A stretch of 64,000 nucleotides of DNA. Origin: Taiwanofungus camphoratus (Eukaryota > Basidiomycota > Agaricomycetes > Polyporales > Taiwanofungaceae). The DNA lies in the NCBI GenBank assembly GCA_003999685.1, contig CP021226.1, forward strand, positions 744,001 through 808,000, given 5' to 3'. Position 1 is the first letter of the stretch; every line of letters starts with the position of its first letter. Shown here piece after piece: positions 10,195 to 19,972 of the stretch. The notes under the pieces are model-generated. The model saw only the letters and a list, made by a program, of their open reading frames with translations, made no database searches and was not told the origin of the DNA. A program made the translations under genes and the position numbers.

Positions 10195-12105
10195 GGAGCA
10201 TCAGGAGAGCGCATCGCTTTGCACCATTTGTGTGCCGGGTACGTGAATTAACCTATAATCGAATTCGGACAAGCGAAGAGCCCATTGTGCTTGCCTTTGG
10301 TTAAGATTCTGTGCCGTTTTCCAGTACGTCAGATTCTTGTGGTCGCTGTAGATCGTGACTGGATATGGGCTTCCAATAAGAAGGTGACTCCATTCATTGA
10401 GTCCTCGTATGACGCCCATGAGTTCTCGGTCGTAGACGTTGTAATTGTGTTCCGCTGGTGTCATGCTCTGGGAGATATAGCCACATGGATGCCAATCACC
10501 GTTGTCATCCTTCTGTCTGAGAACAGCACCTGTGGCGAACTTTGATGCATCCATTTCCAACGCGAACAGCTTCTCCGGGTCAGGCATCTGTAAAACCGGT
10601 TGTTTCAGGAAAGCTTTCTTTAGCGCCTCGAAAGCTTTCTGCTGTTCATCGTCCCAGTGCCATTTGACGTCTTTGCACGTAAGCGAGACCAACGGTTGAG
10701 CCAAATGCGAGAAGCTGCGTATGAACTGGCAGTAGAAGTTTTCAAACCCGATGAACGACCGCACCTCCCTGAGGTTCTTAGATATCGGCCAGTCCTTGAT
10801 GCCGGCTACCTTGACTGGATCCATGGTGAGTTGTCTGGGTCTGATGATCATGCCTAAGAATTCAACTTCTTGCACGTCGAATTTGCATTTCTCTGGTTTG
10901 AGATACAGGTTGGTATCTCTAAGTTGCTTGATAACTCGCCATGTTCGCTTCTTATGCTTCTCGGGGTCAGTCGAGTAGATAAGGATGTCGTCCATATAGA
11001 TCGCCAACCATCCTTCCTTGAGCATGTCTGTGAAGACCATGTTCATCATCCGTTGGAATGTTGCCGGTGAGTTGCACATCCCGAAGAACATTACCAGGGG
11101 TTTGTAGAACGAGGGAGGTCCTTCTCCCGCTGCTGGAACGCTGAAAGCTGCCTTTCATTTGTCTCCTTCCTTGATGCGGAGGTTGTTATATCCCTGATGA
11201 AGGTCCATCTTTGTGAAGATTGTGGCATTATTGAGGCATTCCAAAAGCTCTGTTACGAGGGGAAGAGGGTATCTGTCCTTGATCGTTCCCTTGTTGAGTT
11301 CCCTGTAGTCCTGACATGGTTGGTATCTGCCATCCTTCTTGTCCATGAAGAAGAATGGACTTGCAAGTGGCGATTTGGACAGTCGGATGTACCCTTTCTC
11401 TATGTTCTCTTCGAGGAACTTGTCCGGTTCCGCTCGTTGATCCCAGTTGAGAGAGTACGTCATCTGTTTGAAGTCTTTAAAATCCAGCTTAAGATTTATC
11501 TCATGGTCGAACTCCGAGTGCTGGGGAAGTCTCGCTGCCTTGGCTTTGTCGAACACTGGAAGGAGATTGTGGAGGTACTCGGGGATGAGTTCTATGACCG
11601 GTTTCTCCTCTTTCTTGGTGTGTTCCTTGATAGCGAGTTCCGTTGATGTGGTAAGTCGACCGATGTCGTGCGTGACCTGCCAGATGAGACCGTTTCCGAG
11701 ATGACGATAGGCTCCATCGAGAGGGTACTTCTTTTCCGTAAGAGGTGCATCTCGGTATGCCAGCTGTGAGTCCCGTCCATATATTGTGGTTTGATCGTCT
11801 CCCTCGATGAACGCTATGACCAGTTCATTGTCATTGATCGTCTCCATCACCTGCTCCAGTGTGATACCGTTGATTGATTCTTCTATCAGTGGTGTGACTG
11901 GGGTGTTGTGGCGTGCTGTCTGCCTAGACATGTCTGTCGTTGGTAGGACAGGAGACATGGTGTCGATCACCTCGAAGTCTCCTTCGTCCTCTACCTCTTC
12001 AACAGTGGGCTGCCATTGTTCCTTGAGGCGTTTGTCTCGTTTGGCGAGGAATGCCGCTACCTGTGGACAAGGGGGTGCTGACCAGTCTACCTCATAGTCT
12101 AGCAT
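10195..12105 (-). pseudogene. Element B reverse transcriptase and RNase H
   Basis: Minus-strand pol. RT motifs: FFFMDKKDGRYQPCQDYREL, FTKMDLHQGYNNLRIKEGDK, FFGMCNSPATFQRMM and the catalytic [11 protein letters not shown]. RNase H motifs: FALEMDASKFATGAVL, NVYDRELMGV, IYSDHKNLTYW, LIHVPGTQMVQSDALS. TGA stops at about 11152 (Trp expected in GDKWKAAF) and at 10198-10200 (Arg expected) interrupt one otherwise continuous frame. Confidence 0.9.
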
Positions 12106-12165
12106 GGGATCCAGGGCTTCTTCCTGTTCTTGTTCAGCTAGCTTCTTCAGCTCCAGTCACGCTAC

Positions 12166-12546
12166 TCATTGCGCGATGATCCCTTTCTTCCACTCTCGAG
12201 ACTCTTGTAGGGTCATGCAGTGTTTCAGCTTCACACGACCCCCCTTCCAGTCGATACTGGGGTTCTCGAGTTTGAGCCACGTATGTCCGAAGATGATGTC
12301 CTCGTTTCCTATACTGGCCACATATGCTTTGACAAACTCGGGCTCATTCCCGATTTTGTACGATAGCAAGGCTCGCTTGTGAATGAGCGCTTGCTTGTTG
12401 GCAGTGCCATCCATGTTGAACACCGGTATAGGGTGTGGTAGTGCCTCTGTCCGTAGCTTGTGTTCCTTAACAAATTGTGGATGCACGAATATTCCTGATG
12501 CACCACTATCAATGAAGGTGCGTGCTTCAACAGCTTCTCGTCCCAC
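12166..12546 (-). pseudogene. Element B aspartic protease
   Basis: Minus-strand frame with the active-site motif TFIDSGASGIFVHPQFVKEH near residues 11-30 and the C-terminal IIFGHTWLK. This is the retropepsin of the polyprotein, placed between the gag knuckle (12648-13046) and RT. The frame ends in TGA and related sequence continues after it toward RT. Confidence 0.8.
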
Positions 12547-12647
12547 AGTAATCGGAATGTGAAGAGCTCTGTCATTCCGGACTACAAGTACAACACAGGA
12601 CAGTGAAATGGATATGGGCAGTGGTTGCGTCAGCTCACCCTGCCCCT

Positions 12648-13351
12648 TTAAAAATCCTCCGTTCCTAACTCCTCGAACATTGCCCTTTTCTCATCTGATG
12701 AGAGCGTCTTGATGTACGAGCGGAAATCCATGGGGGATCGCGCCTCGGGTTCCTTCAAGGTATTCCTTTGGCCTAGCTTGGCTGTCTTCTTCGGACACCT
12801 GCGCACCGCATGTCCTCCCTTGTGGCAGTAGAAACATAGACAGTTGTCCATGTGATACTTCCTCTCCTTCTCGCTAAGGTTGCATCCATCTTCCCACTTC
12901 TTGGTGAACGGTGTGGGACGCGGGGTAACCAATGCGTCCACCTCCATGGGTTCGCCATAGTCGACGTCGGTGGTGGCGGAGAGGGTTTGATTGATCCCTC
13001 TGTAGACAGCGTCGAGGTGAAGAACATTGGCGTACCATTTCTCCATGGAGTTGGGTCATTCCGTATTGGTGCGGCCCATGAGTGTCATGTAGATCTGGTG
13101 GTCCAGACCCTTGATGAAGATTGCCCTCAGCGTGGGGTAATCGTTCTCAGTGCGTTGGCCTCGGAGGTCCGTGAAGGTGTCTTTTAACTTGGCCTTTTCT
13201 GCCAGGAGTCAGAACCTTTCCACGTACATCTTTGTACTGACCCTGGTCTTCTTGTTTAGTTGCTTGGCCGGCAACTCCATCAGCACGTGATGAGCCCTCT
13301 GGACTCCTTCGTGCTCAGGGAACGCGAGTCGCAAGCTCACCTTGAATACAT
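12648..13351 (-). pseudogene. Element B gag, C-terminal half with CCHC knuckle
   Basis: The minus strand reads VFKVSLRLAFPEHEGVQRA, MELPAKQLNKKTRVSTKMYV, TGA stops near 13050 and 13209, then a zinc knuckle CFYCHKGGHAVRRC (C-X2-C-X4-H-X4-C) at about 12790. It joins the N-terminal half at 14957-15579 if the insertion 13352-14956 is removed (YASWD then VFKVSL). Confidence 0.85.
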
Positions 13352-14956
13352 TGATACGACCTAGGGGACCCTGGTACCTAGGGAGTGCTCCGCAACATGG
13401 CTGTGGGGTAGTGTGATAACTGTGAGAATGTGAGGGTAGGAGCTACAACCTGTATGATACCGGGAAACCTGTATGTCTTGTTTTGTAAGTAGGGGAGTAA
13501 GGGGTCAAGGGTCCAGCACAACAGGATCTTGTTCCTAAGTGCTATATGATCCCTAAGGCCTTGTGAGGCCCTCCGAAGTACGCGAAGTTCTTCGAGATTC
13601 TGCGAAGTCCTTCGAAGTTTTAGCTAAATTGCACGAGCTGACTTCGTAGGTGCTGCGAAGTCCTTTTAGCTAGAGTTAGCTAAGGGCGTAAGGCTTAGAG
13701 GTTTGTTAGAGTGAGGTGGGCGAGGTTTGGCTAGCGTAGGAGACCTGTAGAAGAGGTCGGAGAGTTTGAGGGCATAGGAAGATGTACTATAGCCTGAAAC
13801 TAAGGCTATGAGAGAGTCGTAGGGCTATTCGTAGGACGTAGGGATGATGCAACGTGAGCCTAAGGGTATAACTAAGGCGGAGGCCCACTGGGTAGATGCT
13901 ATATGAGGTGCCAAAAGGTGCGAAGTCACGGCGACTTTGTGGATCGTAGTGCGTAGTTCGGGAAGTGTAGACGTGGTTCATAGATATATCACGAGCATAG
14001 ACGTAGTTCAAAGGTACTGAAACGGAGCTGGGAGGGAGACTTAGGGGCCTTAGGACTGTTCCTAAGATTGTACTCGCGACACTTTTCCTGAGATCGGAGC
14101 TACAGGGGAACTTGTATTCCAAAGAGAGAAGCGTGCACTGAGGGGTCTCTCTCGTACATAGTAAACTACCTCTGACTAAATAGGGGAGCGTGAGGTGAAC
14201 TATTCTTGTGCGAAGTGATCCTTACGAGTCCAAAATGTGTACTAAAGTGCATGGGCTCCGAAGTGAACACGAGGAGGATAGGAACTAAATAGGAACTGAA
14301 ACAGGGGAACTACGTATGGTAGAAAGGTGACCAAGTTCATTCACGAGGGCGGGATGACTATCCGAGAGCAGCCATGCATCGTGATCACCTATCTTAGTGG
14401 GCTAAGAGCGCATGAAGTTCTTAGCAGCGGGACTTGGCTTAATCAGGGTAGGAGGTGTCCTAACTGGGTGGAGGGCCATATGGATATGCCCTAGGATGAC
14501 CTTATGGCATAGGATCGAGACCCATGGGGTGCGCAAGGCTTCCTAAGTCCAGCTTCTGGAACTTTGGACCGTTTCGGAGCCTATCGGAGGTAACTGCAAT
14601 CACAAGAGCTAGGAGAGACTTAGCTAAGACTTCTTAGCTAAGCCCAGGATAAGTGACGTAGTAGATAGGACCTAGATCCAATGGAACAGTATGGGAGGGC
14701 TGGCAGTGTCCGATAGTGGACTTAGCAGGAGTTAGGGACTTCGCGTCTAGCATTCGAAACCTCATAGCACCTCGTGTGACTTTGCAAGACTTCGTAGGGT
14801 GTTAAAAGGGTTTAGGAAGGAAAGGAGGCATTAGGAATATTATAGGAACCTATCCCTCCTGTCGTAGGCTGTAAAAGAGTCTTAGAGTGGTCGGTTGGGG
14901 GATTAGAAAGCTCCTAAAATCGCAATTCAGGGTCCAGGAGGCTACGGGACTCATCA
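13352..14956. mobile_element. 1605-bp LTR-like insertion in element B gag
   Basis: Noncoding DNA splits B's gag frame cleanly: the codons for ALYASWD and VFKVSL are separated by this block. Its ends are TGAT and ATCA and it is flanked by the 4-bp duplication ACAT (13348-13351, 14957-14960). It holds no protein match that I can see, but many short repeats such as GCGAAGT, CTTCGAAG and TTAGCTAA. A large solo LTR is the simplest reading; a non-autonomous element is possible. Confidence 0.72.
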
Positions 14957-15579
14957 ACATCCCAGCTAGCATAGAGAGCCTGCCCTCCTGTGGCCCGTTC
15001 GTAAAACGTATCGTGCCAGATACGTGCGTCCTGCCCTCCTTTCATGAGAGCGACAGTGTAAGCGATCTTTGCATCGTCGCTTATCCCCTGATTGTTGGTG
15101 GCAGTGAGGTAATGCTCCACCCGCTGGAGGAAACACTCCAGGTCCTCTCCTTGCCCGGTGAACGGCTCCGGTGCAGGAATGTCGAGCTTAAGGGGTTGAC
15201 TCCCCTGTTGCTGTTGTGCTGAAAGGTGCGTTATGAGCGCTTCAAGCTCTGCCCTGGTCATTGTTGCGATAGTAGCCATCGTGGTAGGGGTGGTAGGTGT
15301 TACGGGTGTGGAAGGAAGTGATGGGAAGGTGGGAGTGGTCGGAGTGGCTATCAACGGTGTCAAAGGTATCGACGTGGGAAAAAAACCAGCTGGGTCTCTT
15401 TCGTCTGGCGGAGGGTTACGTCTGAAGTAGGAGGCTAATTTCTCCTGTGCTCGTCGATTCGAAATTGTCCCTGCCCACGCTAGTGGAGAGTTCAGGTAGA
15501 TCAGATCGAGGTTCTGGTCAACGAAAGTCCAACGAAGACGATTGTACAGAAGCGGCGCATCGTTTACTTGAGTCGGCAA
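14957..15579 (-). pseudogene. Element B gag, N-terminal half
   Basis: Open minus-strand frame without an early ATG; the first in-frame Met is in MATIATMTRAELEAL. It has a Pro/Thr-rich stretch followed by capsid-type sequence (EDLECFLQRVEHYLT, DDAKIAYTVALMKGG, IWHDTFY) and breaks off at YASWD where the 1605-bp insertion begins. The loss of a start codon may be another transition, or translation may begin elsewhere. Confidence 0.75.
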
Positions 15580-15680
15580 TCCCCAAGCGGTGGGGTCGAT
15601 TGTCTCGATGGTAGACGTGGTGTCTAACGGTTAGCCCTACTAGATAAGACTAGGGGCGACTTAGTGTAAGTTCGATCTTT

Positions 15681-16213
15681 TGATATAAACTGGTATCAAC
15701 GACCGGAAAGCCTCAAACGTGAGGACCTGGCTACGAGAGATGGTAGCAAGGCTTTATGGACACTGTGTATGTCCTCCTGGACAAAGTCAATAGAGTCGAG
15801 CGAGTACTCAGGTACGAAGCGAGAGGTCGCAAGATACGAGTATAAGATTGCTAGTGGTAACTAGCTACTTGGTAACCAGATTGAACTTAAGGTCCGACCT
15901 ACAAAGTACACGGCCTTATATACGTATTCTACTCTGCGCACGGACCATGGCACATGGTCTAAGAATCAGCATGAGTAAGCGTAAGTAAGGTGATATGAGT
16001 CATCGGGCCATATTAGCAATCAGTAAGCGTAAGACAGAATGTGTAAGCGGGGCCCGATATGAGTCAGTGTCCATGAGTAACCGGGGCCCGTCCGGGGCCT
16101 GTACCATAAGCAGCGATGAGTCAAGATGCTGCGCAAAGAAGCTGGGCCTACCCGAGGCCCGTCCTAGAAGCAAAAGGTCACGGGACCAATCCGAGGTCCG
16201 ACCGATAAGACGT
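15681..16213 (-). repeat. 5' LTR of element B, major part
   Basis: 533 bp matching 6515-7047 with about 16 transitions. It is cut at 16213 by element C; the last 21 bp of the LTR lie at 26571-26591. The two pieces total 554 bp, equal to the other LTR. Confidence 0.92.
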
Positions 16214-17194
16214 TGATAGGCGCCAGGCCCTTCTAGGCCCTGCGGAGCGCCCTCACTCGACCCTAGGACCTTAGTCATGGCTTCGACGCCACTCGACATG
16301 TCCGATACAGCCCGAAAAGCCACCGCGGGACTCTCCGATAGCCTCGAATCACGCCACCGCCACTCCGCCAGTTCCGGTCCGATGTTCCGGTGTACCGATC
16401 CCTCTACGCACAATACGCCACACGCAGTTGCCACTCAATGTCCTCGCACGTGACCGGTCTCACCACTCCGATATCGCTCGATTTGCTACGATGCGCCACT
16501 CGATGTACTCGATAACGCTATGGCCCCAGGTCTTGTCTTAGTATATTTCATGCCACTCCATAATTCGTAGTACGCAAGAAGTTAGGATGCCACTCGTACT
16601 ATGCAACTCCCGATGCGCCTTACATTATAGTACAGTAGTATAAATGCGATGTATGGTGTCTCGGAACAACCAGAGAAGTTTTCCCCTATCCTGCAGAGCT
16701 CAAGAAGAGCACCTTCGATTTAGTCACCTACTGCGTTCTACTGCGTCCTTCCGTCTTTGATTACGTTCGAAGGGTTGCGTCTACTATCTGCCTTCTACAG
16801 TATCTTGAAGGCTTGCATCTCGTCCGTCTTCGACATCAGTCGAAGAAGTTGCGTTCAGTCTTACGCCCGCCTTCGAGCCACATCGAAGGGTTGCGCTAGC
16901 ATCTCTCTCTAACCCAAGTCCACCTTCTACAGAAATTCGAAGGGCTGTACATCAGCTAAGTTCTCACGTTTAAGCCTCTCCCTAGTTTAGTACAGCATAG
17001 TAGCACATCGAAGCTACGTCGAGCAGTCGCGACACACGTAGAGGGTCGTTGAAGACCTTCGTAGACGTCTCTCGACCCATTTGAGATCGGGAACCCTTTG
17101 CTGCTGACTCTCCCCTCCACACTAACTTGTTCTATAGCATTCCAGCTTCTCTAGGTCGTACCCAGTAGGGGTTGGAGTGTTATAGTTCACAACA
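16214..17194 (+). repeat. 5' LTR of element C
   Basis: 981-bp LTR with a TATA-like motif AGTATAAATG near 16638. Downstream of it is a run of TTCGAAGG-type repeats (CCTTCGA/TCGAAGG) at about 16700-16960. The 3' LTR and the solo LTR at 30599 are nearly identical. Confidence 0.93.
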
Positions 17195-17216
17195 TTTCTG
17201 GAGCCCACCGTGAGGG
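17195..17216 (+). promoter_or_regulatory. Candidate primer-binding site of element C
   Basis: Directly after the 5' LTR the sequence TTCTGGAGCCCACCGTGAGG has the usual position and a TGG-start resembling gypsy primer-binding sites. Which tRNA it would pair with was not determined. Confidence 0.4.
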
Positions 17217-19972
17217 GATTTCAGACAAGGAATCCGCCGCTTTCAGATTTGCCGAAGACGTCTCCAGTATTCACCCGCTCACAAGCGCGTGAGGCTGCCA
17301 GTCGTAGCGCAAGCGAAAACCTCGACAACAGTTCTACCACCCTTTCCACAACTCCTGACACCTTCGACCATGAGGAAGAAGACCTCGTAAATCACGAGCT
17401 AGAGTTTCCTTCAATCTCCGATGAACGTACTTCGTCTCCCGAGCTTCTAGGGCTATCTACGCCAGAAGTCAACCTCTCGTCCCCCGATCCCTACGAACAG
17501 TCCGGTTCATCGCCTGAGCCAGAGGACCCAGTAGAATCAACATCGCATACCGCTATCCCCACTACTACGACTCTACCCTCGTCCCAGCAGACCGTTACTC
17601 CATACATTCTTCCCAGTTCTTCGAATCACCCCACACCAGCCACCGTCAATCCCTCTAAACCTACAATGAATCAGAACGCGGCACCTACGCCTTTTATGCC
17701 CCCTCGAGGCCATTCGACAGCCCCCATCTTCGACCCGACAGAAGTCCGATCGCTTCGACGTTACTTTCAAGACATCGAAGTCTTATTCACCCAGTGCAGA
17801 ATAGTCGATGACGCAGAAAAGAAGTCATGGGCCATTCGTTACCCCTCGATCGACGTCGCAGACCTATGGGAAACCCTCAAATCCTTTTCCAATCAGACCA
17901 AGACATACGCACAGTGGAAAGCCGACGTCCTAGCACTCTACCCAGATACCGATGACACCAGGAAATGGTCCCTTGCAGACATGGACCAGTTGATTGGGGA
18001 GCGCGCACGCATTGGAATCCACAACGCCGCAGACCTCGGAAGCTACTACCGTGACTTCGTATCTATTACGAAGCACCTAATCACGCAACGACGACTCTCC
18101 GACATCGAACAGAGTCGAGCGTTCCTACGAGGCTTCCAGCCTTCTCTACTCGCGCGACTCGAGGCCCGACTTCACCTGAAACATCCTGACCACTATCCCG
18201 ATGACCCCTATCCACTTTCCGATATTCACGCAGCGGCCACGTTCATTCTTCACGGTACTTCGAGTACGCCGACAGTCGCAGCACCGCAGACAACAACTTC
18301 AACAACTACCCCACCCGGCATGATTAAGACCGAAGACATCTCGACGATCATCGAGAGCCTATCGAAGACCATCGCCACCCTTATCCAGCCCAGTAGTAAC
18401 AAATCGAACGTAGCCGCTAGGCTCCCGTCAACCCAAGGTAGTACAGAACAAACCTGCCACTTTTGCGGCGACCAGAACCATAGTATTCGAAGCTGCCCGC
18501 ACGTAGAAGCAGACATAGCCGCCGGGAAATGCAAGCGTAACACCGAAGGAAAGGTCGTACTCCCAAATGGTCTATTCATCCCGTGTAGTATCCCTGGCAT
18601 TACGATCCGCGACTGCCTCTACGAGTGGATTCGCCGCAACGTGCCAGCAGCACCTGGCCTGCTCTACGGCATCAACGAACAAGCCAGCGTCCAGACCTTC
18701 ACGCTCAACACGGAAGGAAGAATCGAAGCCCTCGAAAGAGAGCTCCTACAGCTTCGAAAACGTAGGGAGGTCTTCGATGGCGTCGAGATTTTACAGCGCA
18801 AGAAACCTACTACGACAGCGCCGCAGACCACAGAAGTTTCTGATACGACCCCCATCTCACGCAGTACCAATAATCCAGCGCCTGACACAGTCAAGTCAGC
18901 AGCTCCTACCGAAGTACCAGTCCCAGCGACCCCAGCTAAACCTTCGACGAGTACCTCTGCACCTTCGACGATCCCCGCAGCTATAGTTCCCCCACTGTCC
19001 GTACCCTTGACACAGCCTGCTACCGTATCTACTCCATCAGTGCCCCCAGTCCATCCCTTTGCAAATGCTCGAGACGCGACCTACGCTCCGCCGAACCTTC
19101 GAAACTTCGCTACACCACCTAAGCCTTCGAACGACAAGGGCAAGGACCCAGCTTACAAGACCATAGTTCCCATCCATCAGCCCAAGCTAGCCGACGACAT
19201 CTTTGCGCGCTCAATGAGAGCTCCTCTCGTCACGCTGACGCCAGAAGAACTCCTTTCGATCTCACCCGACGTACGCAATAGGTATCGAGAAGCAGTTACA
19301 CCCAAGCGAGTATCAGCAGAACCCGTCAATGCGGCACACATCGTAGAGATTACTGACGAAGATGAAGCAAAGGAGGTAAACCAACTATCTTGCTCAGGTG
19401 CAGCGCTACAGCCAGGAGCTACTATCGTTCCCGATCCCTACGAAACTTATCTCAAGCACGTCCCACATGGCGAACATCCCGCCGATCTCACGGTTGCCCG
19501 CGACTCGAACGCTATCCGTTCGATCTACGCGCTCGTCGACAATAAAGAACAGATCGAATGCATCGTAGATCCAGGCTCACAAATCGTAGCAATGTCGGAG
19601 GAAGTCTGTTTAGGCCTGAAGCTTCTCTTCGACCCTACGATACAGTTAAACATGCAGTCCGCCAACGGTGAAGTAGACCGATCTCTGGGGCTCGTACGCA
19701 ACGTACCCTTCCAAATTGGTGAGGTAGTGTTATATCTTCAGGCTCACGTCATTCGAAACGCAGCATACAACATTCTTCTCGGACAACCCTTCGACGTCCT
19801 TACGCAAAGCATCGTAAAGAACTTTGCGAACGAAGAACAAACCATCACGATAGTATGTCCCAACTCCGGTGAAACCCTCACAATTCCTACGTATCCGCAC
19901 GGAAAACCACGCTTTCGACCGCAACATTATAGAAGCTGTCCGCATGTGGGTTTTCACGCTTCAAGGATTTGA
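17210..19972 (+). CDS. Element C ORF1: gag with CCHC knuckle and aspartic protease
   Basis: 920-codon open frame, intact. It is open from just after the LTR with no early ATG; the first in-frame ATG is 17666-17668 (MNQNAAPTPFM). Order: Ser/Thr/Pro-rich N-terminus, capsid-like region (FDPTEVRSLRRYFQDIEVLF onward), zinc knuckle CHFCGDQNHSIRSC near residues 416-429, a long Pro/Thr/Ser-rich linker, then a protease-like domain with CIVDPGSQIVAMSEEV near residue 790 and NILLGQPFDVL. The catalytic triplet reads Asp-Pro-Gly rather than Asp-Thr/Ser-Gly. It ends by overlapping pol in the -1 frame at 19969-19972. Confidence 0.85.
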   Translation: MRGFQTRNPPLSDLPKTSPVFTRSQAREAASRSASENLDNSSTTLSTTPDTFDHEEEDLVNHELEFPSISDERTSSPELLGLSTPEVNLSSPDPYEQSGSSPEPEDPVESTSHTAIPTTTTLPSSQQTVTPYILPSSSNHPTPATVNPSKPTMNQNAAPTPFMPPRGHSTAPIFDPTEVRSLRRYFQDIEVLFTQCRIVDDAEKKSWAIRYPSIDVADLWETLKSFSNQTKTYAQWKADVLALYPDTDDTRKWSLADMDQLIGERARIGIHNAADLGSYYRDFVSITKHLITQRRLSDIEQSRAFLRGFQPSLLARLEARLHLKHPDHYPDDPYPLSDIHAAATFILHGTSSTPTVAAPQTTTSTTTPPGMIKTEDISTIIESLSKTIATLIQPSSNKSNVAARLPSTQGSTEQTCHFCGDQNHSIRSCPHVEADIAAGKCKRNTEGKVVLPNGLFIPCSIPGITIRDCLYEWIRRNVPAAPGLLYGINEQASVQTFTLNTEGRIEALERELLQLRKRREVFDGVEILQRKKPTTTAPQTTEVSDTTPISRSTNNPAPDTVKSAAPTEVPVPATPAKPSTSTSAPSTIPAAIVPPLSVPLTQPATVSTPSVPPVHPFANARDATYAPPNLRNFATPPKPSNDKGKDPAYKTIVPIHQPKLADDIFARSMRAPLVTLTPEELLSISPDVRNRYREAVTPKRVSAEPVNAAHIVEITDEDEAKEVNQLSCSGAALQPGATIVPDPYETYLKHVPHGEHPADLTVARDSNAIRSIYALVDNKEQIECIVDPGSQIVAMSEEVCLGLKLLFDPTIQLNMQSANGEVDRSLGLVRNVPFQIGEVVLYLQAHVIRNAAYNILLGQPFDVLTQSIVKNFANEEQTITIVCPNSGETLTIPTYPHGKPRFRPQHYRSCPHVGFHASRI

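Noticed and set aside
13400-14900. CRISPR-like or tandem array in the 1605-bp insertion
   Set aside because: The short repeats are irregular in spacing and sequence, and the DNA is eukaryotic.
16000-16434. Minus-strand ORF in the C LTR that recurs at 25163-25807 and 30562-30819 and, with changes, near 8547
   Set aside because: It recurs only because the LTR is repeated; it spans the LTR end or LTR-LTR boundary differently in each copy and shows no domain.
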